A stretch of 64,000 nucleotides of DNA from Rhabdophis nuchalis (taxonomy: Eukaryota; Chordata; Lepidosauria; Squamata; Natricidae). A model generated the notes under the pieces. That model saw only the letters and a list, made by a program, of their open reading frames with translations, was not told the DNA's origin and made no database searches. The stretch covers positions 76,222,715 through 76,286,714 of the forward strand of contig CM077646.1 in the NCBI GenBank assembly GCA_039707465.1, in the 5' to 3' direction. This document shows, piece by piece, positions 35,601 through 47,094 of this stretch (position 1 is the stretch's first letter; each line of letters opens with the position of its first letter). A program made the translations under genes and the position numbers.

Positions 35601-35642
35601 ACACAACCATCTTTATATATTGATCCCGCTGTGGCATTTCAG
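35601..35642 (+). CDS. Candidate 42-nt cassette microexon of ERC2
   Basis: This is a proposed exon and is not confirmed. A pyrimidine-rich tract with two TGC triplets ends in CTTCTTGCAG at 35600. It is followed by 42 nt open in the ERC2 frame (TQPSLYIDPAVAFQ) ending in CAG, then a donor GTATGT at 35643. Exon A upstream ends on a complete codon and exon B downstream begins on one, so inclusion would add exactly 14 residues between VIEMK and DTKIAS without a frame change. Fourteen residues equal two heptads, so the coiled-coil register could continue, although the two prolines would interrupt the helix. Canonical ERC proteins as I remember them join these exons directly, so this would be an alternative exon. 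The TGC placement resembles neuronal SRRM4-regulated microexons. Chance pairing of good splice sites in a 9.8-kb intron is the alternative. Confidence 0.45.
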
Positions 35643-37864
35643 GTATGTTACAGCACTGCGGCTGAAATCTGAGTGTGTAGTGTGCACTGCATAGCTTTTC
35701 CTTTTGTATTAGCCTTTTCTATCTCTAGTTTTACATTAATTTCTAGATTGTCTCACAGTTGCAATATGAACAAATTTACTTAGAAGGGGAATTTGGAGTA
35801 GAAAATATATAATTTTACCTGATCAGGACAACTGAATGCGGTGTGCATAAAATTTGGGGAACACATGATACACTTGCCCTCTGTATGAAATGGCTCAAAT
35901 ACAATTAGAGTAAAACAAAATGTATGTGCCAATGAAAATATAGGGCAACTGATAAGAAATATGACTTTACAACTTGCCCAATACACAAAAATATGTTATC
36001 TTAAGGTTTTCTTAAAACAACATGAATGAATCCAGCACCCACTGAACTTTCCTGAACTTTCACAATTTCCCCTAGGCCCTCGTTTCATCCAACGTGGACA
36101 CCCATCATCATGTACGATTCAGATTAAATGTCAATGGTTAATCTGCTCCAATCTCCTCCCAGACACGATTCATAAACTTTTAGTTGGCCTATACAAGCAG
36201 GAATTCACCTGACTTCTAAAAGAATATCTACAGGTCCTGCTCTTGTCAACATGTTTAGCTTTACCTCATAACTTCTTAAATTAAATTGATCTTTATATAA
36301 TATAATTTAAGTTTTCTGTGTAGGTTAGAATAAAAAAACATTTTAAATCTTTACTGCTGAGGAAGCAACCTCTGTACTATGCACACCCTGCATTTCTACA
36401 AAACAAGAATTCCCTCTTTCTGTGAGGGAAATAGGTGATTTCAATATTTAACCCCCCCCCCCCCCAAATCCTGATGGGCATCTTAGCTTTCATTGACTTT
36501 TTATAAGAAGTTACTAGCAATGGTGCCCTTCTCATGGATATAATATGTATATATCAAAATAACACAAATATAATAATGCAATAATTGCAATTATATAATG
36601 ACATTATACTTTTTTGTATATATGATTTTTAGTTCAATAGACCTTCTAAAATATAGATAGACTACAAATTTGCTTCACGTGAGATTTTCCTTTAGTGCCC
36701 CTTTTTATGAATGCTTTGTGTGTTTTTGCTCTCTTACAATATCAAACTTCCCTATCTAAAGCTTACAGTGCTAACTCTGTTTTTTCCTGAATGTTTTAAA
36801 TCTTTATGCCTGTTTTAGGAGCTTAAAAGAAAGCAGAGGCTCACAGTCATACTTTTTTTTTTTTTGAAGATCATTAGTTGTCCCATACAAAACATTTGAA
36901 TAAAGGTTCTAAGTGGCCTGATGGGCTATATTTTATTATTGTATACACAATAATGTGAAATCACAGCTGCCAGTTCTTTAGCTGGTGTTGGCCTTCAGAC
37001 ACATCGAGTTTTTCCCAGGAAACCAGGAATTGCAAATGTATTGGCATAATATAATTGTTGATCCAAGCAGTGTGGTCTTTTGTAATTGGCTGGTAATTTG
37101 TAATGGTTTTGAGATGAGTTCCAGAAGATGCTACCATGCATATTAATTAACTAATACATTCCATTTATTGCATCATTTAATTGAAATAATTCAAAGCAGC
37201 ATACAATAGGTTAGAAACATCAGAATCTTCCTCCAAGGTATTCCTTATTCCTTCAGCATGTTCCAGTAGAAAGTACATAATAGAGTCTGATAGAGTCAAG
37301 TTTTGCTATAGCTTTTGAGTTTCTCCAAAATAAACTTCTCTGAATAAATCAGTCAATTTTAAATACTCTGAATCTTCAGCAGAATGCCTTTTTCTTTTGT
37401 TAAACAATGAGTTGGATTCAAAGCTGCATGTTCAAAAACCTGCTTGCACATGAAATCTTCTTGCTGTGAATGTAATTGTAGAAATATATGGAGCATCTGG
37501 AGTAGCAGACGGGATGCATAGCTCTGTGACACAAATTGGGGTAAACTGACTACTGCTTAAATAGGGGAAATGTAAAACTGTATGGATACCAAATATGAGA
37601 TGGTGGAAGAAATCTTATTTAAATAAAAGATTTGTATTTTTTTTTAATTCCTCGTTATATGTCAACTGATGCAAATGCCACTTATAGCAAACATTTCAAA
37701 ACCTTTTAAATGTAGAGGCTTCTAAGCAATTTGGACTGCATTTAAATGCAGTACAGTATGTACTGTACTTTCAGGGCCCAGTTAGCATAAGAAAAGTTAG
37801 TGTAATTTCCTATTCCTGGTTTGGCATCCTAACATCTACTGCCCTCCAGAAAGACTCTCTAGGA

Positions 37865-38090
37865 CAGGGGTAGTCAACCTTTTTATACCTACCGCCCACT
37901 TTTGTATCTATGTTAGTAGTAAAATTTTCTAACCGCCCACCGGTTTCACAGTAATGGTGATTTATAAAGTAGGGAAGTCAATTAAATTTAAAAAAGGAAA
38001 ATGCTTCAATATCAGACAAAACCCCTACCACCCACCATGAAAGCTGGAACACCCGCTAGTGGGCGGTAGGGACCAGATTGACTATCACTG
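37865..38090. mobile_element. hAT-like MITE with near-perfect 8-bp TSD
   Basis: The inverted ends are CAGGGGTAGTCAACC and GATTGACTATCACTG, with CCGCCCAC and GTGGGCGG inner repeats. The flanks CTCTAGGA (37857-37864) and CTCTAGAA (38091-38098) match at 7 of 8 bases. At 226 bp it is noncoding. Confidence 0.87.
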
Positions 38091-38580
38091 CTCTAGAAGA
38101 TACAGGACTTACAACTATGCTACAAAGAGGAGAGAAAGTTATATGTTGCAGCATATCATTTGGGATTCTAAGAAAGTTTTGAAGCCTGTAGAGCCCATAG
38201 AATGACTGTTTGGAAAAGCATTTCCTTTTTTTAAATGAAAAGATAAACAGTTAATGAAAATATTTCCCCCCCAAAATAGCTTTAATCTACTCCAATTCTA
38301 GGCAATGGCAAGGAAGAAATAATTTCTTTCAGCCCAATGAAATAAAATTGAATGGATTTTGTATTCAATTTCATCTGGAATTCCCAGATGATCCAGTATC
38401 CTAACACTATCTAGAGCTAATCCTACTGAGCCTCTGACATCAGCCACTTCTGGGAAACCTTTGAAATAAAAGGCTGACAGATGCAAAGATATAGCTATAG
38501 GAATTTTAGAAAAAGTTGAAACTACCACATTTTTATCAGTTGTTTCAGTATTCAGTATGTCCTGAACAGTATGTTCAGGA

Positions 38581-38819
38581 GCCACGGGGGCACAGTGGTT
38601 AGAGTGCAGTACTGCAGGCTTCTTCTTTCTGATTGCCGGCTGCTGCAATTTGGTAGTTCAAATTCCACAAGACTCAAGGTTGACTCAGCCTTCCACCATT
38701 CTGAGGTCATTAAAATGAGGACCCAGATTGTTGAGGAAAATATGCTGACTCTGTAAACCACTTAGAGAGGGCTATAAAGCAGTGTAAAGTGGTATATGAA
38801 TCTTAGTGCTATTGCTATG
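38581..38819 (+). mobile_element. tRNA-derived SINE, forward copy of the 12011 family
   Basis: The head is GGCACAGTGGTTAGAGTGCA (A-box-like) and the B-box-like word is GTTCAAATTCC. Then come AAGGTTGACTCAGCCTTCCA and GTAAACCACTTAGAGAGGGC, with a tail GTGCTATTGCTATG. The ordered words agree with the reverse copy at 12011-12250. Confidence 0.85.
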
Positions 38820-39170
38820 TTTAAAGAAATCTTCAAATGAATCTCAAATATAGTGTCAACAGTTTTGGTTTTCATTATATTCTTAACCTTTTCTTTCTTT
38901 ATATCATTATCTCAGAAATCTTGAATCCTACCTGTTATTTCTCATTGCTTTTCTTGATTTTGTACTTATAGGCAGATAATTCAATCTCTCTAGCCAAATC
39001 AGTGCAGCTTCCTTTCCAAATTCGTACAACCAAGGCTTGTTGATGGCAGCTGGAAAATGGGTAGAGGATGGGATGAGCCTCTCTCCCAATATTTTATCTG
39101 AAGCACTGCAAAGGAATGCCTTCCATGTTTGTTAATAATTCTGGAAATTGGATGGGGCAGAAAAACTATA

Positions 39171-39514
39171 CAAGTAGTCTTCAACTTGCGACCATGATTG
39201 AACCCATAATTTATATTGCTAAATGAGAATTTTTTAAAGTGAGTTTTGCCCCATTTTATGACGTGTCACATTTTGTTAAGTGACCGCAGTTCTTAAATTA
39301 GTAACATGGTTGTTAAAGGAATCTGATTTTGCTTGTCAGAAGATCACAAAAGGGACCTTCTGGGACACTGCAACCATCATAAATGTGAGTCAGTTGTCAA
39401 GCAGTTGAAAGTAAATTATGTGACCATGGGGATGCTGCAATGAAAAATTGTCATAAGTCACTTTTTGTAACTTCAAATGGTCCCTAAATGAAGAGTTGCA
39501 AATCGAGGACTGCC
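39171..39514 (+). mobile_element. TA-flanked MITE, copy 2
   Basis: It begins CAAGTAGTCTTCAACTTGCG and ends ATCGAGGACTGCC, with TA on both sides (39169-39170 and 39515-39516). It shares GTGAGTTTTGCCCC, GTTAAAGGAATCTG and GTCATAAGTCACTTTTTG with copies 1 and 3. At 344 bp it carries internal deletions. Confidence 0.82.
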
Positions 39515-40373
39515 TAAACTCTCATTCATTCTTTTAGTCCTCCTGGCTACTGTATCGAAACTTGAGAGAATATATATTTTCTGCAACAATGGAGCACTCG
39601 TATTTTCAGGCCAATGCCTAAAGACTTTAGTTACACATTCACCAATTGTTCTGCCCAAGATAAGAGAACAGATGATCTTCTACTTTTCTGCCTGTTGCAG
39701 TGGGTACCAGCATCCTTAATTTCACAGTAGCTGGAAACAGGATACTTATTTTTCTGTGTTGTACAGGCGGATAGGGAAAGACTCCACACCCAAGTTGAAG
39801 GAATTTTAAAATATTTCCATTCATCTCTTAAGTTGGCTCCATGTTAGAAAGTAATGAAATAAGTGTGGTATAATGGTGGCTTTCATTTGGTTTGGATCTA
39901 TTCCATTATTGTTTTATCTTATTTGAAGAGACTGTGGCTTTTTATATCAGATGTGGTAGTGAAACAGATGTCTTAAAAAGGTTATAAACTTTAACTTTCT
40001 CACTGCACAATAAAAGTATAGCTAGACCCAGATTTCTTGGCATTTTTTGGTCCACTTTCTTACATTTATTTTATTTTATGTTCTTTTATTACTTTGCATT
40101 GCAGCCTACTTTTCTATTCATAGCACATTCAGAGTGGCTGTTTAGTGGCTTAGCCAAGTGAAGATTTTTGACAATAATGTATATATTTTTATTCAGCTAC
40201 ATAATTATTACTGAACTTATCCCAGTGTTATTTAGATGAGAAAAGGCTTCAGTTCCTTGTGCCAACTTAGTTCTTTAGATTTATTGCTCTTCTATCACCA
40301 GTTATATGTCTGCTTTTCATATAAATAATTTGTATAATAATTGCATACCAACACTTTCTTTACAAAAAAATAG

Positions 40374-40529
40374 GACACAAAAATAGCTTCCATGGAACGT
40401 AATATCAGAGATCTCGAAGATGAAATACAGATGTTGAAGACAAATGGAGTTCTGAACACAGAAGATCGAGAAGAAGAGATCAAACAAATAGAAGTTTACA
40501 AGAGTCATTCCAAGTTCATGAAAAATAAG
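40374..40529 (+). CDS. ERC2: ERC2 coding exon B (52 codons)
   Basis: This internal coiled-coil exon reads DTKIASMERNIRDLEDEIQM and continues to EVYKSHSKFMKNK. The acceptor is AAATAG before 40374 and the donor is GTATGT at 40530; both ends are phase 0 over 156 nt. The segment with NGVLNTEDREEEIKQIE is characteristic of ERC2. The ERC1 counterpart, from memory, reads NGALSTEEREEEMKQME. The regular leucine/isoleucine spacing fits a parallel coiled coil used for dimerisation and for partner binding at the presynaptic membrane. The pyrimidine tract is short and A-rich close to the AG (about eight A residues precede TAG), so this acceptor is weak compared with exon C, which might favour regulated splicing. 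The FMKNK ending matches ERC1 more than my recollection of mammalian ERC2 (FMKTK). Confidence 0.96.
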
Positions 40530-43069
40530 GTATGTGCAGCTAAGAAAACAAGACTTATTAGAATTCTGATTTTTGAAGGTGATTGGTGATTGTACTGTGT
40601 CAACAAAAGATCTGAAGAGGAGTATCTAATATTAAAGAAAAATTTCCTGGTAAACAAGGTACATTAGTAATTCACTTGATGAGAGAAGTTTCCATGTTAT
40701 ATATCAGGTACAGAGGCAACCTTTGTTAAGAGCCATGTCAAGCTAGTGTGAAAAATGTGCCTTATTTTGAGGACATTCCCTGGGGGAAACCATATTAAAT
40801 TGCCACAGAACAAGTACTTTTGTCTCTTTGAATAAAAAATCACGACATTGGCATTCCTGTTATCAATTCTTGGCCATCTCTCCTTGCTGAGTAATTACAG
40901 CAAAGGCACCTGTGGGACTGGAAATCATTCATTGGTCCTTCAGGAGATTTTCCATGTTTGCAACAAACAACCATCAATTGTTTTCAATGTTAGGAAGCAA
41001 TGCAATTTATAACTCTTTCAGTTAAAATACGATGCAAGTAGAAAGAAATGACTGCAAATGCAAACATAAAACATTTGAGTGAAGTCTCATATATCTGATA
41101 CCCAAAACTCTTGTGATCATGGTTGACCACTCAGATTTATACTGTGTAAGATGGGTGGTCGTATAAATGTTTTTAACAACCCAAGTAATAAACAAATACA
41201 TTAATAGGCTATATAAACCTAAACCATTACTATATATATGGTTCACAAGGAACCATTTAATTCTGAGGGCTATTGCTGTATATTAATCAGAATTATGTTA
41301 ACATAAAGAAGACAATTGTAATAATTTTGTGAATAAGGGATTCAATGCAATAGATTTTTCTACTGTTATAGAGAAAATCTGAGCAAAATGTTTGTATATG
41401 GTTGTTGGGCACAGCCATCTGATCAGTACTTGGATAATCGTGCCTCATTCTGATGAAAGCCTGCCTAACCTCTGTCAGCAGCCCTGTCCTTCTTCTGACA
41501 ATTGAGTTTTGTAGCAAAAGATCATACTATTGCCATTCAACACAGGACCTTTCAAGGTGAAAAAAATATTTATAATGCTGTCAGCAAGGAGATCTCATTA
41601 TGCCCCATCTGTCCAACCTGAGATCACTGATAAAGAAACCCCGATAAATGTAAATTCTGATTGATAGCAAACAGTAGAACAAAGCTCTTTTCATGATCAA
41701 CAACTTAAGGTGTTATAATACTCTTGGAGAGGAAAAAGCCTGGATTTAAGAAATAACTATTTAAGTTCTTTACAATTTAAATGGAAAAGGAGCATATGTG
41801 GCTAAAGGCAATCCCTTGTGGAACATTGCTAACTTCCCTGGAAAAGTAGGTTACATCAAAGTTTGGAGGTGGGTGGGTACAGAAATCAAAGGCATTAACA
41901 GCAAACACAATCTTCCCGATTCTCAAATCTCTAGATGAAATGACAAGAATGGAAAAATAGGAGCAGGTAATTTTCTGGTTCCATCTTACATGAATGGTTT
42001 TGGCTCTGATTGCAAATAAAGGGTTCGCCTTGTGTTTGCAGGCTGTCTCTAAGAGAAAGAGATGTTGGAGTTAGCAAAACACACACAAGTCAAGAAGCAA
42101 CTTGCAAAAAAAAAAAGACAATGATTGGGATTTGGAGGAGAAAGCTGTAAACACCTTTGATTGCCAATTAACTGGTTTGTTTGCTAGTTAACTGATTGCC
42201 GGTTTATTGATTGACATAATGAAAACTACTTAATTTTACAACATATACAGCCTTAGCCATTGTTTCAATTGGAAAACTTAGCATCCTAGATCAAGCTAAT
42301 TCTCTAAAACATTAGAGAATTCCTGAAATCCTGGCACTCAGACAAATCAGCCACCAACAGACACACAGAGATAAACATCATCTACATAACATTCAAAAGG
42401 AACAATAAAAAAACTAAAAAGATCAGAACATCTGCTCACCAACCATCAACACCCAGATTAAATAGAAATTAATATCAAGTTTAACACTAGACCAATAATC
42501 AAGCAATAACCCAATTAAGGAACAATCAACTCAGACAAACAATCAAACAATAAACAACAGTCTAATCAAGGAACTACCAAGACCACTCCCATCAACACTG
42601 ACAGGACAAACCACTAGTATATAAACAGAGAGCAAGCTCCCTTCTCTTCAAGAATGGATGACGTTACTTAGTTAGACAGTGAAAGTTCTGCAAGAAAACA
42701 ACTAACTTCCTAATAGCATAGAGGCCTCCATAATGAATTCTTAAATACATTTAGTACTGTAGCACATAGAATTTTTAAAGACTTACCTGATTCTACTATT
42801 TGAAGTGAAATAGATCCTGGAGCAAAAATTAGTCATGGAGACTACTTGGTTGCTTCTGTTTTTTTTAAATTGCCCTTTTGGAATGAATGCAATAAATATT
42901 ACTTTTTTCTTGCTATGACATGCTGACAGCATCATGTTCAAGATCACTTAACATGAGACTTCTCTGGAATGAGATTGTGCTATGAAATTCCAGCATTGTA
43001 GAAAGAGGAAAGCAGAGTTGTTTTAATTGATTTAGCTGTGGTTTATGAAAGGAATATCTTAACTTCCCT

Positions 43070-43489
43070 ACGGCCGATTCGCTTCCACATAGAGGGACTT
43101 CTCTGGGTGCCGTCCACTAGGCTGTGCCAGCGGGCGACGCCCAGGGGAAGGGCCTTCTCTGTGGCGGGCCTGACCCTCTGGAACGACCTTCCCCCCGATA
43201 TTAGAACAACTATGGACCTCCACTCCTTCCGTCAAAAATTAAAAACACACTTCTTTTGCTTGGCCGGCTTGGGATAACTTAACTGTTTTTAGGGGTTTTT
43301 AGGGGTTTGTTTTAGTTTTACATGGGATTTTAGCGCAGGGTTTAGTTTAATTCTTTTTTAATATTGTATTGTCTGCGGTTTTATATGCATTTTTAATTTC
43401 CCTGTGCCCCGCCTTGATTCCCTTCGGGGAGAGAGAGCGGGTTATAAATCAATTAATTAATTTATTAATTAATTTATTAATTAATTAAT

Positions 43490-43564
<75 letters not shown>
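43070..43564 (+). mobile_element. L2-type LINE 3' end with (TTTA)n tail
   Basis: The frame to 43277 encodes the last part of the L2 protein (LLWVPSTRLCQRATPRGRAF, then NDLPPDIRTT, ending FFCLAGLG). It is closest to the copies at 16415 and 24283. The 3' UTR ends GAGAGCGGGTTATAAATC and runs into a TTAA/TTTA simple repeat of about 120 bp. It is strongly 5'-truncated. Confidence 0.88.
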
Positions 43565-43568
<4 letters not shown>

Positions 43569-44890
43569 ATTTTATGTTAGAATTTATATTACTATGCCAT
43601 GAAATTTGTTTTTACATTTTGTTTTTATCATGCTTAGTCCTAAGTATTCATTGGAGAGTTGTACACTTCTCAGAATCAGGTGACTGGATTGGCCTGCAAA
43701 TAATAAACAAATAAATATGAAGACAAGCAATGAAGAAAGGAAGGCAGAAAGAAAAAAATGAATGGAAAAAGTATCCCAGAGAATTTTAACGGCATTTTTA
43801 TATCCCCAAATCTACCATTTGCTCTCCCTTTAGAGACATTACAGGAAACATTTATTAAAAAGAATTTTACCATCTTGTATGAAGCAGGAAAGATTAATCA
43901 GAGTAGATCTGAAATGCTTTATTTTGTGAATGGCAAAACTCTTTACCAGCTTGCAAATCATGTTGAGAATAAAAAGAAATATATAGCATACTTGAAATGA
44001 AAATGATTCCACATTCGTTGAACAATTGGCTATCAGAGTTTGGTGAGTTGAATCATCAATAAAAATAGGAAGATCCTTTGATAGAGATTAGGTTGTGTGA
44101 TACCATCTGGGACTAATATAAACCACATGCTGCGGTATGTACTGGTGTCAACTTTCCTTCCATTTGTATTGTGTAATATTACTCTCACCTTATTATTTTT
44201 TTTATTCCAATTTTGGCTCTGTCTATAGTGACACATAAAAGATTGTCAGTTTTGTCATCAATGCATTGGTGATATTACCCATTTTCACTTCTCCAAATGA
44301 ATCATTTCTAAAGTGTTGTGCATTTGAATATTATGGTTCAATTGTATCTTTTAAAAATTTATTCTTTAACAATGCTTCTTTGTCATAGTTATGTTTGATC
44401 CCAATTAGTTGTTCCTTTTTTCTGTGGTTCTTTTGGGCAGAATCTGCCTTCAATTAGTTTGAACTTCTCTGAATACGGGAAGTGCACTGAGACTTCATTC
44501 CTAATCATGTGTAATCATAAATTATTCTGCAAAAATTTTAAAAATCAAAAAGGATAATAGATCTGATGTAATGTGAGTTTGCATTTTACTTTAGATGTTC
44601 CACATGTGCAAGTATATTGGATTTAATTCTGAAAGAATTCATTTTGTATTGTGTACTAAAAGAATTTATAAGAAATATTTCCTTCTAATGTGACTTGGTG
44701 GTATTAAAACTGATAAACATTGTACTTTATTAATTTGGAATTTGTGGTCTGAGCACTATAAATCTGTGATTAAATTTCAGATTTTTTTGGCTACCATTCT
44801 TGTTTTAAATCCTTTTCCATTTTCAATAAGTAGTGTAGAATGAATGAAATCCACAACTAGAGAAAGATGGCTTCAAGCATTTCATTGACC

Positions 44891-45187
44891 CAGTGGTGGG
44901 TTGCAGGCAGTACACCCCGGTACGGGCGTACCGGTGCCTGTCGGGAGCACCGGGTACCATTCCGGTACGGTGCTCCAGAGGGCCCACCCTCCCATCCTCC
45001 TTACCTGCATTTGAGCTCTTTGACGCTTCCGCGCACACGCACCAGCACGCCAAGCAGCTGGAATGTCACAGAGGTGTCATGGCATCGCAGGAGGTAAGGA
45101 CGCATGTGTGCGCTGCACACATTCATGTGGTGGACACCGGGCCCGTTGCACTGGACTGGTTGCACCAGGATCCAGAACACACCACTG
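44891..45187. mobile_element. G+C-rich hAT-like MITE, copy 1
   Basis: The ends are CAGTGGTGGGTTGCAGG and CCAGAACACACCACTG, with GGTACGG-type words inside. It is alignable by eye over its whole length with 46044-46343. Its flanks do not match, so the target duplication is lost or the ends are altered. The overlapping open frames are artefacts. Confidence 0.8.
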
Positions 45188-46043
45188 TTCCACGCCCATT
45201 TGCACTATTCACATGACCCTGCTCAATAACTCTCAGAAAGAGGGCTAATGACCAGAAGACTGCAAAGAATATAAATTCCATTCCCCACCCGTCAGTCAGA
45301 AATGAAGAAACTTCTTGGATGAGAAGCAAAATAACTGGAGATATTGAATTCCGGCAATCTTCTTCCTGGGCCCTGAGTATTAACTACAGCACATTAATAT
45401 TATATGCTTTATGGTTGTATGTTACCTACTATACATATAATGTGGTCATTCAGATAATTTCCATAATCTTTTCATAGTTTTCAAGGGAGTAAAGACTCTA
45501 AACAATAGGAAAACCACACATTTACACAGGTGTCCCAAAGACATGTGAAATTTCATATTTAAAGCACCATCACGTGTACAGGCCATTATTCGAAAAGTCA
45601 ATACTCAAGTACTGAGAGGCAGTATTGGTAATACTGTCAGAATCGTATGAATCATATACCTGCTAAATTGTCACAGAAGCTGCTTGGCCTTACACTGATT
45701 CCATAGTACTCATTCAACTGAATATTAAAACAATTTCCGGATAATAAAAGCTTTTGAGAGGGGATAAAATTGCTGAGACAAGACAAGATTGCTGAAAATG
45801 TTCAAGCTAAGGCTAGACAGCCATCTGTCTGAGATTCTTTTAACTTAGATTCCTGCACTGAGTGGAATGTTGGATTTGGTGGCCTAAATAGTTGATTAAG
45901 GTTATTATAATGTTCTAATACTAATTAGCTTGTTCCATGCAATGACCAATGATTGGGTCTTGGGTGAGAATAGGGTAACGGTATTTTGATTGGCTTCCAT
46001 TGACTCTGCTGTGGAACTTCTGTATCCAAAAATGCCTACAGGC

Positions 46044-46343
46044 CAGCAGTGGGATATGACCAGTATGCGCCGGTATGCACATACCGATGCCTGCTGGGAG
46101 CACCAGGTACCGTTCTGGTATGGTGTTCCGGAGGGCCCACCTGCCCTCCGGGTCTCCTTACCTTTATTTCAGCCGACCAGGGCATTTGCGCATGTGCACA
46201 GAGCGTACTGCGCCTGTACGATGCCCTGCCAAGCAGTTGGAGAGTCATGGGCAGTGGGTACACATACGTGTGCTGTGTATGTGCACATGGTGGACGCCTG
46301 GCCCCGTTGTAGCGTACCGTATGGGAGCCAGAACCCACCACTG
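46044..46343. mobile_element. G+C-rich hAT-like MITE, copy 2, perfect 8-bp TSD
   Basis: The ends are CAGCAGTGGGATATGACC and CCAGAACCCACCACTG. The flanks CTACAGGC at 46036-46043 and 46344-46351 are identical. At 300 bp it is in the same orientation as copy 1, which lies 0.9 kb upstream. Confidence 0.9.
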
Positions 46344-46926
46344 CTACAGGCTTAGGACAGAATAGGCAATATTACTATATATTTCCAGGAGAAGACCACC
46401 AATTCTTATACAATAATGCACAAACATTGAAAGGGAATATTTTTAGCATTTCCCCCTTGATGTGTTGAGCACAGATATTTGAGTTGTGAAAACTTCTCTC
46501 TCTAGGGTTTTATTTGTAGGTTTCCCCTATCAGTGTTCCATTCTTCACAGTTGGATATTGACCAATTGGAGAGCAGTGTAGCCCTCTTTCCTCCTCTTAC
46601 TAAATGAGTTTCATTCATATCCTTAATACATAAAGGTAACTATAGTTTTTTCCAGGATTATTATTTTGTAATGTTTTAGTTTCATGTTGTATGTTGCCTC
46701 CAATTTGTTCACATCATGATGAACAGCAATCCTGAAGTTGTCCATCTATAGCAATCCTGAAGTTGTCCATCTATATTATAGATTCAAGGACTTATATTAT
46801 AGATATAAGTTGTCCATCTGAATGCAATTCAATGTGCTTTTGTCAGCTTCTTTACTGCCCTTAAGGAAATATAGTATTTTGTTAATTAATTGTTACATTA
46901 ATTGTTCTCCTCTTCATTTATTGCAG

Positions 46927-47094
46927 ATTGACCAGTTGAAGCAGGAGCTTTCAAAGAAAGAATCAGAACTTCTTGCCTTACAAACTAAGCTTGAAACCCT
47001 TAGCAATCAGAATTCAGATTGCAAGCAACACATAGAAGTGCTTAAAGAGTCGCTTACTGCCAAAGAACAGAGAGCTGCCATACTCCAGACAGAG
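46927..47094 (+). CDS. ERC2: ERC2 coding exon C (56 codons; last ERC2 exon in window)
   Basis: This internal coiled-coil exon begins IDQLKQELSKKESELLALQT and ends AAILQTE. The acceptor is TTTATTGCAG before 46927 and the donor is GTAAGG at 47095, over 168 nt with both ends phase 0. IDQLKQELSKKE is the ERC2 form; ERC1 (from memory) carries an additional alternative segment here (VEQLKEELSSKE and following). The central part, with HIEVLKESLTAKEQRAAILQ, is nearly invariant across the ERC family. The next family exon would begin VDALRLRLEEKE and was not found up to 64000, so the following intron is longer than 16.9 kb. That fits the very large introns known for ERC2. Confidence 0.97.

Larger units (their letters stand above)
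30560..40373 (+). other. ERC2: ERC2 intron between exons A and B
   Basis: This is a complete phase-0 intron of about 9.8 kb. It holds an antisense L1-like 3' end (31.3-31.8 kb), a degenerate inverted-terminus element, a solo LTR (32.2-32.7 kb), two hAT MITEs, two TA-flanked MITEs, one tRNA SINE and the candidate microexon at 35601-35642. The stretches 32718-34490, 35157-35600, 35643-37860 and 39515-40373 are AT-rich DNA in which I recognise no gene or repeat apart from a short CA run near 34112 and a C-run near 36452. Confidence 0.8.
40530..46926 (+). other. ERC2: ERC2 intron between exons B and C
   Basis: This is a complete phase-0 intron of about 6.4 kb. The first 2.5 kb (40530-43069) has no recognisable element. 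It then holds an L2 3' end with a TTTA tail (43.07-43.56 kb) and two related GC-rich hAT MITEs (44.9 and 46.0 kb). The remaining stretches 43565-44890, 45188-46035 and 46352-46926 show nothing recognisable. An 80-codon open frame at 43758-44000 has no family signature and was not called. Confidence 0.8.

Noticed and set aside
43758..44000. 80-codon open frame with fairly balanced composition
   Set aside because: It has no recognised family, no splice sites in a matching phase to ERC2 and no neighbours. A chance frame in intron is more likely.
45990..46365. Several overlapping open frames around 46.1 kb on both strands
   Set aside because: They lie in a G+C-rich hAT-like MITE, where stop codons are rare by composition.
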